Below are positions 50,424 through 62,592 of a DNA stretch of 64,000 nucleotides, piece after piece. The notes below the pieces were generated by a model. The model worked only from the letters and a program-made list of their open reading frames with translations. It had not been told where the DNA came from and did not search any database. Position numbers and translations under genes: made by a program. Positions within the stretch are counted from its first letter, which is position 1. Each line of letters starts with the position of its first letter. Source of the stretch: Hyperoodon ampullatus (lineage: Eukaryota; Chordata; Mammalia; Artiodactyla; Ziphiidae); assembly GCA_949752795.1 (NCBI GenBank), contig CATKHW010000422.1, positions 868,001 to 932,000 of the forward strand. The letters run 5' to 3'.

Positions 50424-52162
50424 GCATAACCATGGCAGCGAGAATCAGCTCAAACCCACTATAAAAAAGAAATTCAAAAACAAAACAAAAAAACTGGGAA
50501 ATTCTTTACAATTCCTTCAGGGTCTCTGATGAAACCTGGAATGACCCTATCTACAACGACAGCTGGATGTGGCATAAGGCTGGACACTTGGGACTGACAG
50601 GATTGGTGATATTGGGTGAGCAAATGCAGACCCTTTAAAGCACAAATGCCTGGCACCCATTCCATGGGTCCCAACTCTACAGGTTGAAGGGAATATTACT
50701 ACAGCTATAACATGTACGGGAAACCGAAAGAATGTACACACTGTGAATATGAAAGGTTACTAAAACTCAACGAATAGTCCCTCTCCTGGTGCTCTGGTTT
50801 GACTTTCCATCTGCTTTACTATCAGCTTCCCAACTTGGAGAGACAGCCCCTTTAACCTCTTGGTTCGCACAGGTTGCCAGTTTGGCAGAGGATGAAAGGG
50901 AAGAGGGAGAACCAATGAGAGAGTAGCTGATAGGCATTTGGACGGGCACATATAACTCTAACTTCCCGGCCGGAAGAAGAATTAACCAAATTCTCAGCCC
51001 CCCACCGGGAACCAGCATAGGACCTGAACCAAAATTTTGGACTTGCGGTCAGCTCACAAAAAACGAGTTGAAAAATGGAGCTCAGGGGCACAGCAATGCA
51101 CAAACTGGCCGAGTAATAAAAGACAACTATCGTCCAAAAATCTGTTGAGGGAAGGCAGCGAGGCGGACTTGAAAGCGAGGCAGAATAGCAGGAAACAGAT
51201 TTCAAGAGGTACGTTGGAATCGCCTTTAAAGCACAGGAAGAGGGGCACAACTTCGACAATGATGCACTTGGCCAAAAAGGGCGTATGCGTTTTCTCCTGA
51301 ATATATTCAGGAGAAAAAGCATACGCCCTTTTTGGCCAAGCAAGCAAGCGGGCAATGCAAATCTGCACTACAAAGAAGAATCACTTCCCACCAGTCAAAA
51401 GGGACATCCACAAAATGTGTAAAAACCAGAAAGGCAAGACAGGCCGTGGAGAACAGGGAGCCTTGTTATGCTGATGGGCGGGATGTAAATTGCCAACTGC
51501 CTCTCTGGAGGAGTATATTGTGTTCCCTAAAACAAGTAAAGAACAGAGCCTCAGAGCCAAGGGCACTTCCAGTCTAGGGAATATACCTTGGGAAAACTGA
51601 AAATCAATAAGACAGAGTCACCACAAAATTTAGGGCTGCACTGCTTACAAGGACCTCAACTTGGGTACACCTTAAATATCCCAGGAAATATAAAAAGGGT
51701 TCAAAAAATTGTGGTACTTACGTACGATGGAATATCCCTCAGCCATGAAATCAATGTCATAAGACCAGTAGCAGCAAAATGGGTGGATTCAGGTACGATG
51801 ATTCTAAGTGAAATAAGTCACACAGAAAAAGAAACTTATCATAAGATATCACTTATGAAGATCCTGTAAACATGGCTACACTTGAACTGAGTTAGGAAAG
51901 AGAACAGTGTCTCACATTTAGAAAACACTCTTATGCCTGCTTAAGGGGGAAGGAGAGGTGAGGTGATGCATAAAACCAGAGTTTGATATAAGCACAGGTA
52001 CCGTTCCAAAAACCAACTATGGAATAGACAAGACCTACACCTTCCTCAGTGAAAGGGACTCAAAACCCCATATTTCCCGCAGAGGAATATATCTGACTAG
52101 TAATAATCTTAAAACCTATGTATTGATATGTCTCCGTAAGGGAATCAAGTGTCTCTAGACTG
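50424..52162 (+). repeat. Satellite unit 30 (B with A-like patch)
   Basis: Between about 50850 and 50990 it carries A-type CCTCTTGGTTCGC and CCAAATTCTC, with B-type sequence on both sides. The palindrome at 51267-51340 has one mismatch, the same as unit 26. Confidence 0.95.
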
Positions 52163-53900
52163 GCATAAACATGGCAGCGAGAATCAGCTCAAACCCACTA
52201 TAAAAAGGAATTTCACAAACAAAACAAGAAAACTAGGAAATTCTTTACAATTCCTTCAGGGTCACTGATGAAACCTGGAATGACCCTATCTACAACGACA
52301 GCTGGATATGGCATAAGGTTGGACACTTGGGTCTGAGACGATTGGTGAGATTGGGTGAGAAAATTCAGACCCTTTGAATCAGAAATGCCTGGCACACATT
52401 CCATGGGTCCCAACTCTCCCGTTTGCAGGGAATATTACTACAGCTATAACATGTACAGGAAACCTAGAGAACAGACACACTGTGAATACGAAAGGTTTCT
52501 AAAACTCAATGAATAGTCCCTCTCCTGGTGCTCCGGTTTGGCTTTCCATGTACTTTACTATCAACCGCCCAACTTGGAGAGACAGCCCCTTTAACCTCCT
52601 GGTTCGCACAGGTTGCCAATTTGGCAGAGGATGAAAGGGAAGCTGGAGCACCAATGAGAGAGTAGATGTTAGGCATTTGGACGGTCACATATCACTTTAA
52701 TTTCCCGGCAGGAAGAAGAATTAACCAAGTCTCAGCCACCCACCGGGAACCAGCATAGGTCCTGAACAAAAATTATGGACATGCGGTCAGCTCACCAAAA
52801 ACGAGTTGAAAAATGGAGCTCAGGGGCACAACAATTCACAAACTGGCCGAGTAATAAAGGACAACTATCGTCCAAAAATCTGTTGAGGGAAGGCTACGAG
52901 GCGGACTTGAAAGCGAGGCAGAATAGCAAGAAACAGATTTCAAGAGGTATGTTGGAATCGCCTTTAAAGCACAGGAAGAGGGGCACAACTTCGACAATGA
53001 TGCACTTGGCCAAAATGGGCGTATGCGTTTTCTCCTGAATATATTCAGGAGAAAACGCATACGCCCTTTTTGGCCAAGCAAGCAAGCGGACAATGCAAAT
53101 CTGCACTACAAAGAAGTATCACTTCCCACCGGTCAAAAGGGTCATGCACAAAATGTGTAAAAACCAGAAAGGCAAGACAGGCCCTGGAGAACAGGGAGCC
53201 TTGTTATGCTGATGGGCGGGATGTAAATTGCCAACTGCGTCTCTGGAGGAGTGCATTGTGTTCCCTAAAACAAGTAAACAACAGAGCTACAGAGCCAAGG
53301 GCACTTCCAGTCTAGGGAATATACCTTGGGAAAACTGAAAATCAATAAGACAGAGTCACCCCAAAATTTAGGGCTGCACTGCTTACAAGGACCTCAACTT
53401 GGGTACACCTTAAATATCCCAGGAAATATAAAAATGGTTCAAAAAATTGTGGTACTTACGTACGATGGTATATCCCTCAGCCATGAAATCAATGTCATAA
53501 GACCAGTAGCAGCAAAATGGGTGGATTCAGGTACGATGATTCTAAGTGAAATAAGTCACACAGAAAAAGAAACTTATCATAAGATATCACTTATGAAGAT
53601 CCTGTAAACATGGCTACACTTGAACTGAGTTAGGAAAGAGAACAGTGTCTCACATTTAGAAAACACTCTTATGCCTGCTTAAGGGGGAAGGAGAGGTGAG
53701 GTGATGCATAAAACCAGAGTTTGATATAAGCAGAGGTACCGTTCCAAAAACCAACTATGGAATAGACAAGACCTACACCTTCCTCAGTGAAAGGGACTCA
53801 AAACCCCATATTACGCGCAGAGGAATATATCTGACTAGTAATAATCTTAAAACCTATGTATTGATATGTCTCCGTAAGGGAATCAAGTGTCTCTAGACTG
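52163..53900 (+). repeat. Satellite unit 31 (B), 1738 bp
   Basis: It shares AATTTCACAAACAAAACAAG with units 32 and 33. GAGAAAATTCAGACCCTTTG and ACAGGAAACC are shared with unit 33. The one-base loss is at ACCAAGTCTC near 52727. The palindrome at 53005-53078 has one mismatch (CCAAAATGGGC). Confidence 0.95.
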
Positions 53901-55639
53901 GCATAAACATGGCAGCGAGAATCAGCTCAAACCCACTATAAAAAGGAATTTCACAAACAAAACAAGAAAACTGGGAAATTCTTTACAATTACTTCAGGGT
54001 CACTGATGAAACCTGGAATGACCCTATGTACAATGACAGCTGGATGAGACATAAGGCTGGACACTTGGGGCTGAGAGGATTGGTGAGATTTGGTGAGCAA
54101 ATGCAGACCCTTTAAAGCACAAATGCCTGGCACCCATTCCATGGGTCCCAACTCTCCAGGTTGAAGGGAATATTACTACAGCTATAACATGTTCGGGAAA
54201 CCTAGAAAAAGGACACACTGTGAATACGAAAGTTTTCTAAAACTCAACGAATTGTCCCTCTCCTGGTGCTCCTGTTTGACTTTCCATCTGCTTTACTATC
54301 AACCTCCCAACTTGGAGAGACAGCCCCTTTAACCTACTGGTTCACACAGGTTTCCAATTTGGCAGAGGATGAAAGGGAAGAGGGAGAACCAATGAGAGAG
54401 TAGCTGTTAGGCATTTGGACGGTCTCATATCACTTTAATTTCCCGGCAGGAAGAAGAATTAACCAAAGTCTCAGCCACCCACCGGGAACCAGCATAGGTC
54501 CTGAACCAAAATTTTGGACATGCGGTCAGCTCACAAAAAACGAGTTGAAAAATGGAGCTCAGGGGCACAGCAATTCACAAACTGGCCGAGTAATAAAGGA
54601 CAACTATCATCCAAAAATCTGTTGAGGGAAGGCAACGAGGCGGACTTGAAAGCGAGGCAGAATAGCAGGAAACAGATTTCAAGAGGTACGTTGGAATCAC
54701 CTTTAAAGCACAGGAAGAGGGACACAACTTCGACCATGTTGCACTTGGCCAAAAAGGGCGTATGCGTTTTCTCCTGAATATATTCAAGAGAAAACGCATA
54801 CGCCCTTTTTGGCCAAGCAAGCAAGCGGGCAATGCAAATCTGCACTACAAAGAACTATCACGTCCCACCGGTCAAAAGGGACATCAACAAAATGTGTAAA
54901 AACCAGAAAGGCAAGACAGGCCCTGGAGAACAGGGAGCCTTGTTATGCTGATGGGCGGGATGTAAATTGCCAACTGCCTCTCTGGAGGAGTGCATTGTGT
55001 TCCCTAAAACAAGTAAACAACAGAGCTACAGAGCCAAGGGCACTTCCAGTCTAGGGAATATACCTTGGGAAAACTGAAAATCAATAAGAAAGAGCCACCC
55101 CAAAATTTAGGGCTGCACTGCTTACAAGGACCTCAAATTGCGTACACCTTAAATATCCCAGGAAATATAAAAATGGTTCAAAATATTGTGGTACTTACGT
55201 ACGATGGAATATCCCTCAGCCATGAAATCAATGTCATAAGACGAGTAGCAGCAAAACGGGTGGATTCAGGTACGATGATTCTAAGTGAAATAAGTCACAC
55301 AGAAAAAGAAACTTATCATAAGATATCACTTATGAAGATCCTGTAAACATGGCTACATTTGAACTGAGTTAGGAAAGAGAACAGTGTCTCACATTTAGAA
55401 AACACTCTTATTCCTGCTTAAGGGGGAAGGAGAGGTGAGGTGATGCATAAAACCAGAGTTTAATATAAGCACAGGTACCGTTCCAAAAACCAACTATGGA
55501 ATAGACAAGACCTACACCTTCCTCAGTGAAAGGGACTCAAAACCCCATATTACGCGCAGAGGAATATATCTGACTAGTAAGAATCTTAAAACCTATGTAT
55601 TGATATGTCTCCGTAAGGGAATCAAGTGTCTCTAGACTG
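53901..55639 (+). repeat. Satellite unit 32 (B)
   Basis: The palindrome at 54744-54817 has one mismatch (TTCAAGAG). Its 3' end and that of unit 31 both carry CATATTACGCGCAGAGG (near 53808 and 55546). GACCATGTTGCAC near 54732 is private. Confidence 0.95.
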
Positions 55640-57377
55640 GCATAAACATGGCAGCGAGAATCAGCTCAAACCCACTATAAAAAGGAATTTCACAAACAAA
55701 ACAAGAAAACTGGGAAATTCTTTACAATTCCTTCAGGGTCTCTGATGAAACCTGGAATGACCCTATCTACAACGACAGCTGGATGTGGCATAAGGCTGGA
55801 CACTTGGGTCTGAGACGATTGGTGAGATTGGGTGAGAAAATTCAGACCCTTTGAATCACAAATGCCTGGCACACATTCCATGGGTCCCAACTCTCCAGTT
55901 TGAAGGGAATATTACTACAGCTATAACATGTACAGGAAACCTAGAGAACAGACACACTGTGAATACGAAAGGTTTCTAAAACTCAACGAATAGTCCCTCT
56001 CCTGGTGCTCCGGTTTGTCTTGCCATCTTCTTTACTATCAACCTCCCAACTTGGAGAGACAGCCCCTTTAACCTCCTGGTTCGCACAGGTTGCCAATTTG
56101 GCAGAGGATGAAAGGGAAGAGGGAGAACTAATGAGAGAGTAGCTGTTAGGCATTTGGACGGGCACATATCACTCTAATTTCCCGGCAGGAAGAAGAATTA
56201 ACCAAAGTCTCAGCCACCCACCGGGAACCAGCATAGGTCGTGAAACAAAATTTTGGATATGTGGTCAGCTCACAAAAAACGAGTTGAAAAATGGAGCTCA
56301 GGCGCACAGCAATTCACAAACTGGCCGAGTAATAAAGGACAACTATCCTCCAAAAATCTGTTGAGGGAAGGCAACGAGGCGGACTTGAAAGCGAGGCAGA
56401 ATAGCATGAAACAGATTTCAAGAGGTACGTTGGAATAGCCTTTAAAGCACAGGAAGAGGGGCACAACTTCGACAATGATGAACTTGGCCAAAAAGGGCAT
56501 ATGCGTTTTCTACTGAATATATTCAGGAGAAAACGCATACGCCCTTTTTGGCCAAGCAAGCAAGCGGGCAATGCAAATCTGCACTACAAAGAAGTATCAC
56601 TTCCCACCGGTCAAAAGGGACATCCACAAAATGTGTAAAAACCAGAAAGGCAGGACAGGCCCTGGAGAACAGGGAGCCTTGTTATGCTGATGGGCGGGAT
56701 GTAAATTGCCAACTGCCTCTCTGGAGGAGTGCATTGTGTTCCCTAAAACAAGTAAACAACAGAGCTACAGAGCCAAGGGCACTTCCAGTCTAGGGAATAT
56801 ACCTTGGGAAAACTGAAAATCAATAAGACAGAGCCACCCCAAAATTAGGGCTGCACTGCTTACAAGGACCTCAACTTGGGTACACCTTAAATATCCCAGG
56901 AAATATAAAAATGGTTCAAAAAATTGTGGTACTTACGTACGATGGAATATCCCTCAGCCATGAAATCAATGTCATAAGACCAGTAGCAGCAAAATGGGTG
57001 GATTCAGGTACGATGATTCTAAGTGAAATAAGTCACAGAGAAAAAGAAACTTATCATAAGATATCACTTATGAAGATCCTGTAAACATGGCTAAACTTGA
57101 ACTGAGTTAGGAAAGAGAACAGAGTCTCACATTTAGAAAACACTCTTATGCCTGCTTAAGGTGGAAGGAGAGGTGGGGTGATGCATAAAACCAGAGTTTG
57201 ATATAAGCACAGGTACCGTTCCAAAAACCAACTATGGAATAGTCAAGACCTACACCTTCCTCAGTGAAAGGGACTCAAAACCCCATATTTCCCGCAGAGG
57301 AATATATCTGACTAGTAAGAATCTTAAAACCTATGTATTGATATGTCTCCATAAGGGAATCAAGTGTGTCTAGACTG
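55640..57377 (+). repeat. Satellite unit 33 (B), 1738 bp
   Basis: It is like unit 31 in the first 350 bp. One base is lost at CCCAAAATTAGGG near 56838, which breaks the conserved frame. The CCAAT motif is lost (AACTAATGAG). The palindrome at 56483-56556 has two left-arm mismatches. Confidence 0.95.
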
Positions 57378-59114
57378 GCATAAACATGTCAGCGAGAATC
57401 AGCTCAAACCCACTATAAAAAGGAATTTCAAAAACAAACAAAAAAACTGGGAAATTCTTTACAATTCCTTCAGGGTCTCTGATGAAACCTGGAATGGCCC
57501 TATCTACAACGACACCTGGATGTGGCATAAGGCTGGACACTTGGGACTGAGAGGATTGGTGAGATTGGGTGAGCAAATGCAGACCCTTAAAGCAATAATG
57601 CATGGCACCCATTCCATTCGTCCCAACTCTCCAGGTTGAAGGGAATATTACTACAGCTATAACATGTACGGGAAACCTAGAGAACGGACACACTGTGAAT
57701 ATGCAAGGTTTCTAAAACTCAACGAATAGTCCCTCTCCTGGTGCTCCAGTTTGACTTTCCGGCTGCTTTACTATCAACCTCCCAACTTGGAGAGACAGCC
57801 CCTTTAACCTCCTGGTTTGCACAGGTTGCCAATTTGGCAGAGGATGAAAGGGAAGAGGGAGAACCAATGAGAGAGTAGCTGTTAGGCATTTGCACGGGCA
57901 TATATCACTGTAATTTCCCGGAAGGAAGAAGAATTAACCAACGTCTCAGCCACCCACTGGGAACCAGCATAGGTCCTGAACCAAAATTTTGGACTTGCGG
58001 TCAGCTCACCAAAAACGAGTTGAAAAATGGAGCTCAGGGGCACAGTAATTCACAAACTGGCCGAGTAATAAAGGACAACTATCGTCCAAAAATCTGATGA
58101 GGGAAGGCAACGAGGCGGACTTGAAAGCGAGGCAGAATAGCAGGAAACAGATTTCAAGAGGTACGTTGGAATCGCCTTTAAAGCACAGGAAGAGGGGCAC
58201 AACTTCGACAATGATGCACTTGGCCAAAAAGGGCGTATGCGTTTTCTCCTGAATATATTCAGGAGAAAACGCATACGCCCTTTTTGGCCAAGCAAGCAAG
58301 CGGGCAATGCAAATCTGCACTACAAAGAAGTATCACTTCCCACCGGTCAAAAGGGACATCCACAAAATGTGTAAAAACCAGAAAGGCAAGACAGGCCCTG
58401 GAGAACAGGGAGCCTTGTTATGCCGATGGGCGGGATGTAAATTGCCAACTGCCTCTCTGGAGGAGTGCATTGTGTTCCCTAAAACAAGTAAACAACAGAG
58501 CTACAGAGCCAAGGGCACTTCCAGTCTAGGGAATATACCTTGGGAAAACTGAAAATCAATAAGACAGAGCCACCCCAAAATTTAGGGCTGCACTGCTTAC
58601 AAGGACCTCAACTTGGGTACACCTTAAATATCCCAGGAAATATAAAAATGGTTCAAAAAATTGTGGTACTTATGTACGATGGAATATCCCTCAGCCATGA
58701 AATCAATGTCATAAGACCAGTAGCAGCAAAATGGGTGGATTCAGGTACGATGATTCTAAGTGAAATAAGTCACACAGAAAAAGAAACTTTTAATAAGATA
58801 TCACTTATGAAGATCCTGTAAACATGGCTACACTTGAACTGAGTTAGGAAAGGGAACAGTGTCTCACATTTAGAAAACACTCTTATGCCTGCTTAAGGGG
58901 GAAGGAGAGGTGGGGTGATGCATAAAACCAGAGTTTGATATAAGCACAGGTACCGTTCCATAAACCAACTATGGAATAGACAAGTCCTACACCTTCTTCA
59001 GTGAAAGGGACTCAAAACCCCATATTTCCCGCAGAGGAATATATCTCACTAGTAAGAATCTTAAAACCTATGTATTGATATGTCTCCGTAAGGGAGTCAA
59101 ATCTGTCTAGACTG
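57378..59114 (+). repeat. Satellite unit 34 (B), 1737 bp
   Basis: The palindrome at 58219-58292 is perfect. Two bases are lost, in the A-rich tract near 57440 and at GACCCTTAAAGC near 57585. The 3' half matches unit 36 (CTTATGTACG, AACTTTTAATAAG, GTTCCATAAACC). Confidence 0.95.
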
Positions 59115-60850
59115 GCATAAACATGGCAGCGAGAATCAGCTCAAACCCACTATAAAAAGGAATTTCAAAAACAAAACAAAAAAAATGGGAAATTCTTTAC
59201 AATTCCTTCAGGGTCTCTGATGAAACCTGGAATGACCCTATCTACAATGACAGCTGGATGTGTCATAAGGAGGGACACTTGGGACTGAGACGATTGGTGA
59301 GATTGGGTGAGCAAATGGAGACCCTTTGAAGCACAAATGACTGGCACCCATTCCATGGGTCCCAACTCTCCAGGTTGAATGGAATATTACTACAGCTATA
59401 ACATGTACGGGAAACCTAGAGAACGGACACACTGTGAATACGAAAGGCTTCTAAAACTCAACGAATAGTCCCTCTCCTGGTGCTCCGGTTTGACTTTCCA
59501 TCTGCTTTACTATCAACATCCCAACTTGGGGAGACAGACCATTTAACCTCCTGGTTCGCACAGGTTGCCAATTTGGCAGAGGATGAAAGGGAAGAGGGAG
59601 AACCAATGAGAGAGTAGCTGTTAGGCATTTGAACAGGCACATATCACTGTAATTTCCCGGCAGGAAGAAGAATTAACCAAAGTCTCAGCCACCCACCGCG
59701 AACCAGTATAGGTCCTGAACCAAAATTTTGGACTTGCGGTCAGCTCACCAAAAACGAGTTGAAAAATGGAGCTCAGGGGCACAGCAATTCACAAACTGGC
59801 CGAGTACTAAAGGACAACTATCGTCCAAAAATCTGTTGAGGGAAGGCAACGAGGCGGACTTGAAAGCGAGGCAGAATAGCAGGAAACAGATTTCAAGAGG
59901 TACGTTGGAATCGCCTTTAAAGCAGAGGAAGATGGGCACAACTTCGACAATGATGCACTTGGCCAAAAAGGGCGTATGTGTTTTCTCCTGAATATATTCA
60001 GGAGAAAACGCATACGCCCTTTTTGGCCAAGCAAGCAAGCGGGCAATGCAAATCTGCACTACAAAGAAGTATCACTTCCCACCGGTCAAAAGGGACATCC
60101 ACAAAATGTGTAAAAACCAGAAAGGCAAGACAGGCCCTGGAGAACAGGGAACCTTGCTATGCTGATGGGCGGGATGTAAATTGCCAACTGCCTCTCTGGA
60201 GGAGTGCATTGTGTTCCCTAAAACAAGTAAAGAACAGAGCTACAGAGCCAAGGGCAATTCCATTCTAGGGAATATACCTTGGGAAAACTGAAAATCAATA
60301 AGACAGTGCCACCCAAAAATTTAGGGCTGCACTGCTTACAAGGACCTCAACATGGGTACACCTTAAATATCCCAGGAAATATAAAAATGGTTCAAAAAAT
60401 TGTGGTACTTACCTACGATGGAATATCCCTCAGCCATGAACTCAATGTCATAAGACCAGTAGCAGCAAAATGGGTGGATTCAGGTACGATGATTCTAAGT
60501 GAAATAAGTCACACAGAAAAAGAAACTTATCATAATATATCACTTATGAAGATCCTGTAAACATGGCTACACTTGAACTGAGTTAGGAAAGAGAACAGTG
60601 TCTCACATTTAGAAAACACTCTTATGCCTGCTTAAGGGGGAAGGAGAGGTGGGGTGATGCATAAAACCAGAGTTTGATATAAGCACAGGTACCGTTCCGA
60701 AAACCAACTATGGAATAGACAAGACCTACACCTTCCTCAGTGAAAGGGACTCAAAACCCCATATTTCCCGCAGAGGAATATATCTGACTAGTAAGAATCT
60801 TAAAACCTATGTATTGATATGTCTCCGTAAGGGAATCAAGTGTGTCTAGA
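57815..60850 (+). repeat. Two-unit higher-order repeat, copy 1
   Basis: Units 34-35 recur at +3,478 bp as units 36-37. Shared rare variants include CCAACGTCTC, TCTGATGAG, CTTATGTACG, AACTTTTAATAAG, GTTCCATAAACC, CAAGTCCTACACC, ATCTCACTAG, GGAGTCAAATCTG, AAATGACTGGC and ACAGACCATTTAACC. Confidence 0.75.
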
Positions 60851-60853
60851 CTG
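59115..60853 (+). repeat. Satellite unit 35 (B)
   Basis: The palindrome at 59958-60031 has one mismatch (TATGTGTTTTC). Its 5' half matches unit 37 (AAAAAAAATGGGAAATTC, AAATGACTGGC, ACAGACCATTTAACC). AATAAA is lost (GAGTACTAAAGG). Confidence 0.95.
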
Positions 60854-62592
60854 GCATAAACATGACAGCCAGAATCAGCTCAAACCCACTATAAAAAGCA
60901 ATTTTAAAAACAAAACAAAAAAACCTGGACATTCTTTACAATTCCTTCAGGGTCTCTGATGAAACCTGGAATGACCCTATCTACAATGACAGCTGGATGT
61001 GGCATAAGGAGGGACACTTGGGACTGAGACGATTGGTGAGATTGGGTGAGCAAATGCAGACCCTTTAAAGCACAAATGCCTGGCACCCATTCCATGGGTC
61101 CCAACTCTCCAGGTTGAAGGGAATATTACTACAGCTATAACATGTACGGGAAACCTATAGAACGGACACACTGTGAATACGAAAGGTTTCTAAAACTCAA
61201 GGAATAGTCCCTCTCCTGGCGCTCCGGTTTGACTTTCCATCTGCTTTACTATCAACCTCCGAACTTAGAGAGACAGCCCCTTTAACCTCCTGGTTTGCAC
61301 AGTTTGCCAATTTGGCAGAGGATGAAAGGGAAGACGGAGAACCAATGAGAGAGTAGCTGTTAGGCATTTGAACGGGCACATATCACTGTAATTTCCCGGC
61401 AGGAAGAAGAATTAACCAACGTCTCAGCCACCCACCGGGAACCAGCATAGGTCCTGAACCAAAATTTTGGACTTGCGGTCAGCTCACCAAAAACGAGGTG
61501 AAAAATGGAGCTCAGGCGCACAGCAATTCACAAACTGGCCGAGTAATAAAGGACAACTATCGTCCAAAAATCTGATGAGTGAAGGCAACGAGGCGGACTT
61601 GAAAGCGAGGCAGAATAGCAGGAAACTGATTTCAAGGGGTACGTTGGAATCGCCTTTAAAGCACAGGAAGAGGGGCACAACTTCGACAATGATGCACTTG
61701 GCCAAAAAGGGCGTATGCGTTTTCTCCTGAATATATTCAGGAGAAAACGCATACGCCCTTTTTGGCCAAGCAAGCAATCGGGCAATGCAAATCTGCACCA
61801 CAAAGAAGTATCACTTCCCACCGGTCAAAAGGGACATCCACAAAATGTGTAAAAACCAGAAAGGCAAGACAGGCCCTGGAGAACAAGGAGCCTTGTTATG
61901 CTGATGGGCGGGATGTAAATTGCCAACTGCCTCTCTGGAGGAGTGCATTGTGTTCCCTAAAACAAGTAAACAACAGAGCTACAGAGCCAAGGGCACTTCC
62001 AGTCTAGGGAATATACCTTGGGATAACTGAAAATCAATAAGACAGAGCCACCCCAAAATTTACGGCTGCACTGCTTACAAGGATCTCAACTTGGTTACAC
62101 CTTAAATATCCCAGGAAATATAAAAATGGTTCAAAAAATTGTGGTACTTATGTACGATGGAATATCCCTCAGCCATGAAATCAATGTCATAAGACCAGTA
62201 GCAGCAAAATGGGTGGATTCAGGTACGATGATTCTAAGTGAAATAAGTCACACAGAAAAAGAAACTTTTAATAAGATATCACTTATGAAGATCCTGTAAA
62301 CATGGCTACACTTGAACTGAGTTAGGAAAGAGAACAGTGTCTCACATTTAGCAAACACTCTTATGCCTGCTTAAGGGGGAAGGAGAGGTGGGGTGATGCA
62401 TAAAACCAGAGTTTGATATAAGCACAGGTACCGTTCCATAAACCAACTATGGAATAGACAAGTCCTACACCTTCCTCAGTGAAAGGGACTCAAAACCCCA
62501 TATTTCCCGCAGAGGAATATATCTCACTAGTAAGAATCTTAAAACCTATGTATTGATATGTCTCCGTAAGGGAGTCAAATCTGTCTAGACTG
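60854..62592 (+). repeat. Satellite unit 36 (B)
   Basis: The palindrome at 61697-61770 is perfect. It matches unit 34 in CCAACGTCTCAGCC, TCTGATGAG and its 3' end. The non-ATG start of the frame is followed at once by a stop (TTGGGATAACTG near 62018), but the internal ATG frame stays open. Confidence 0.95.
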
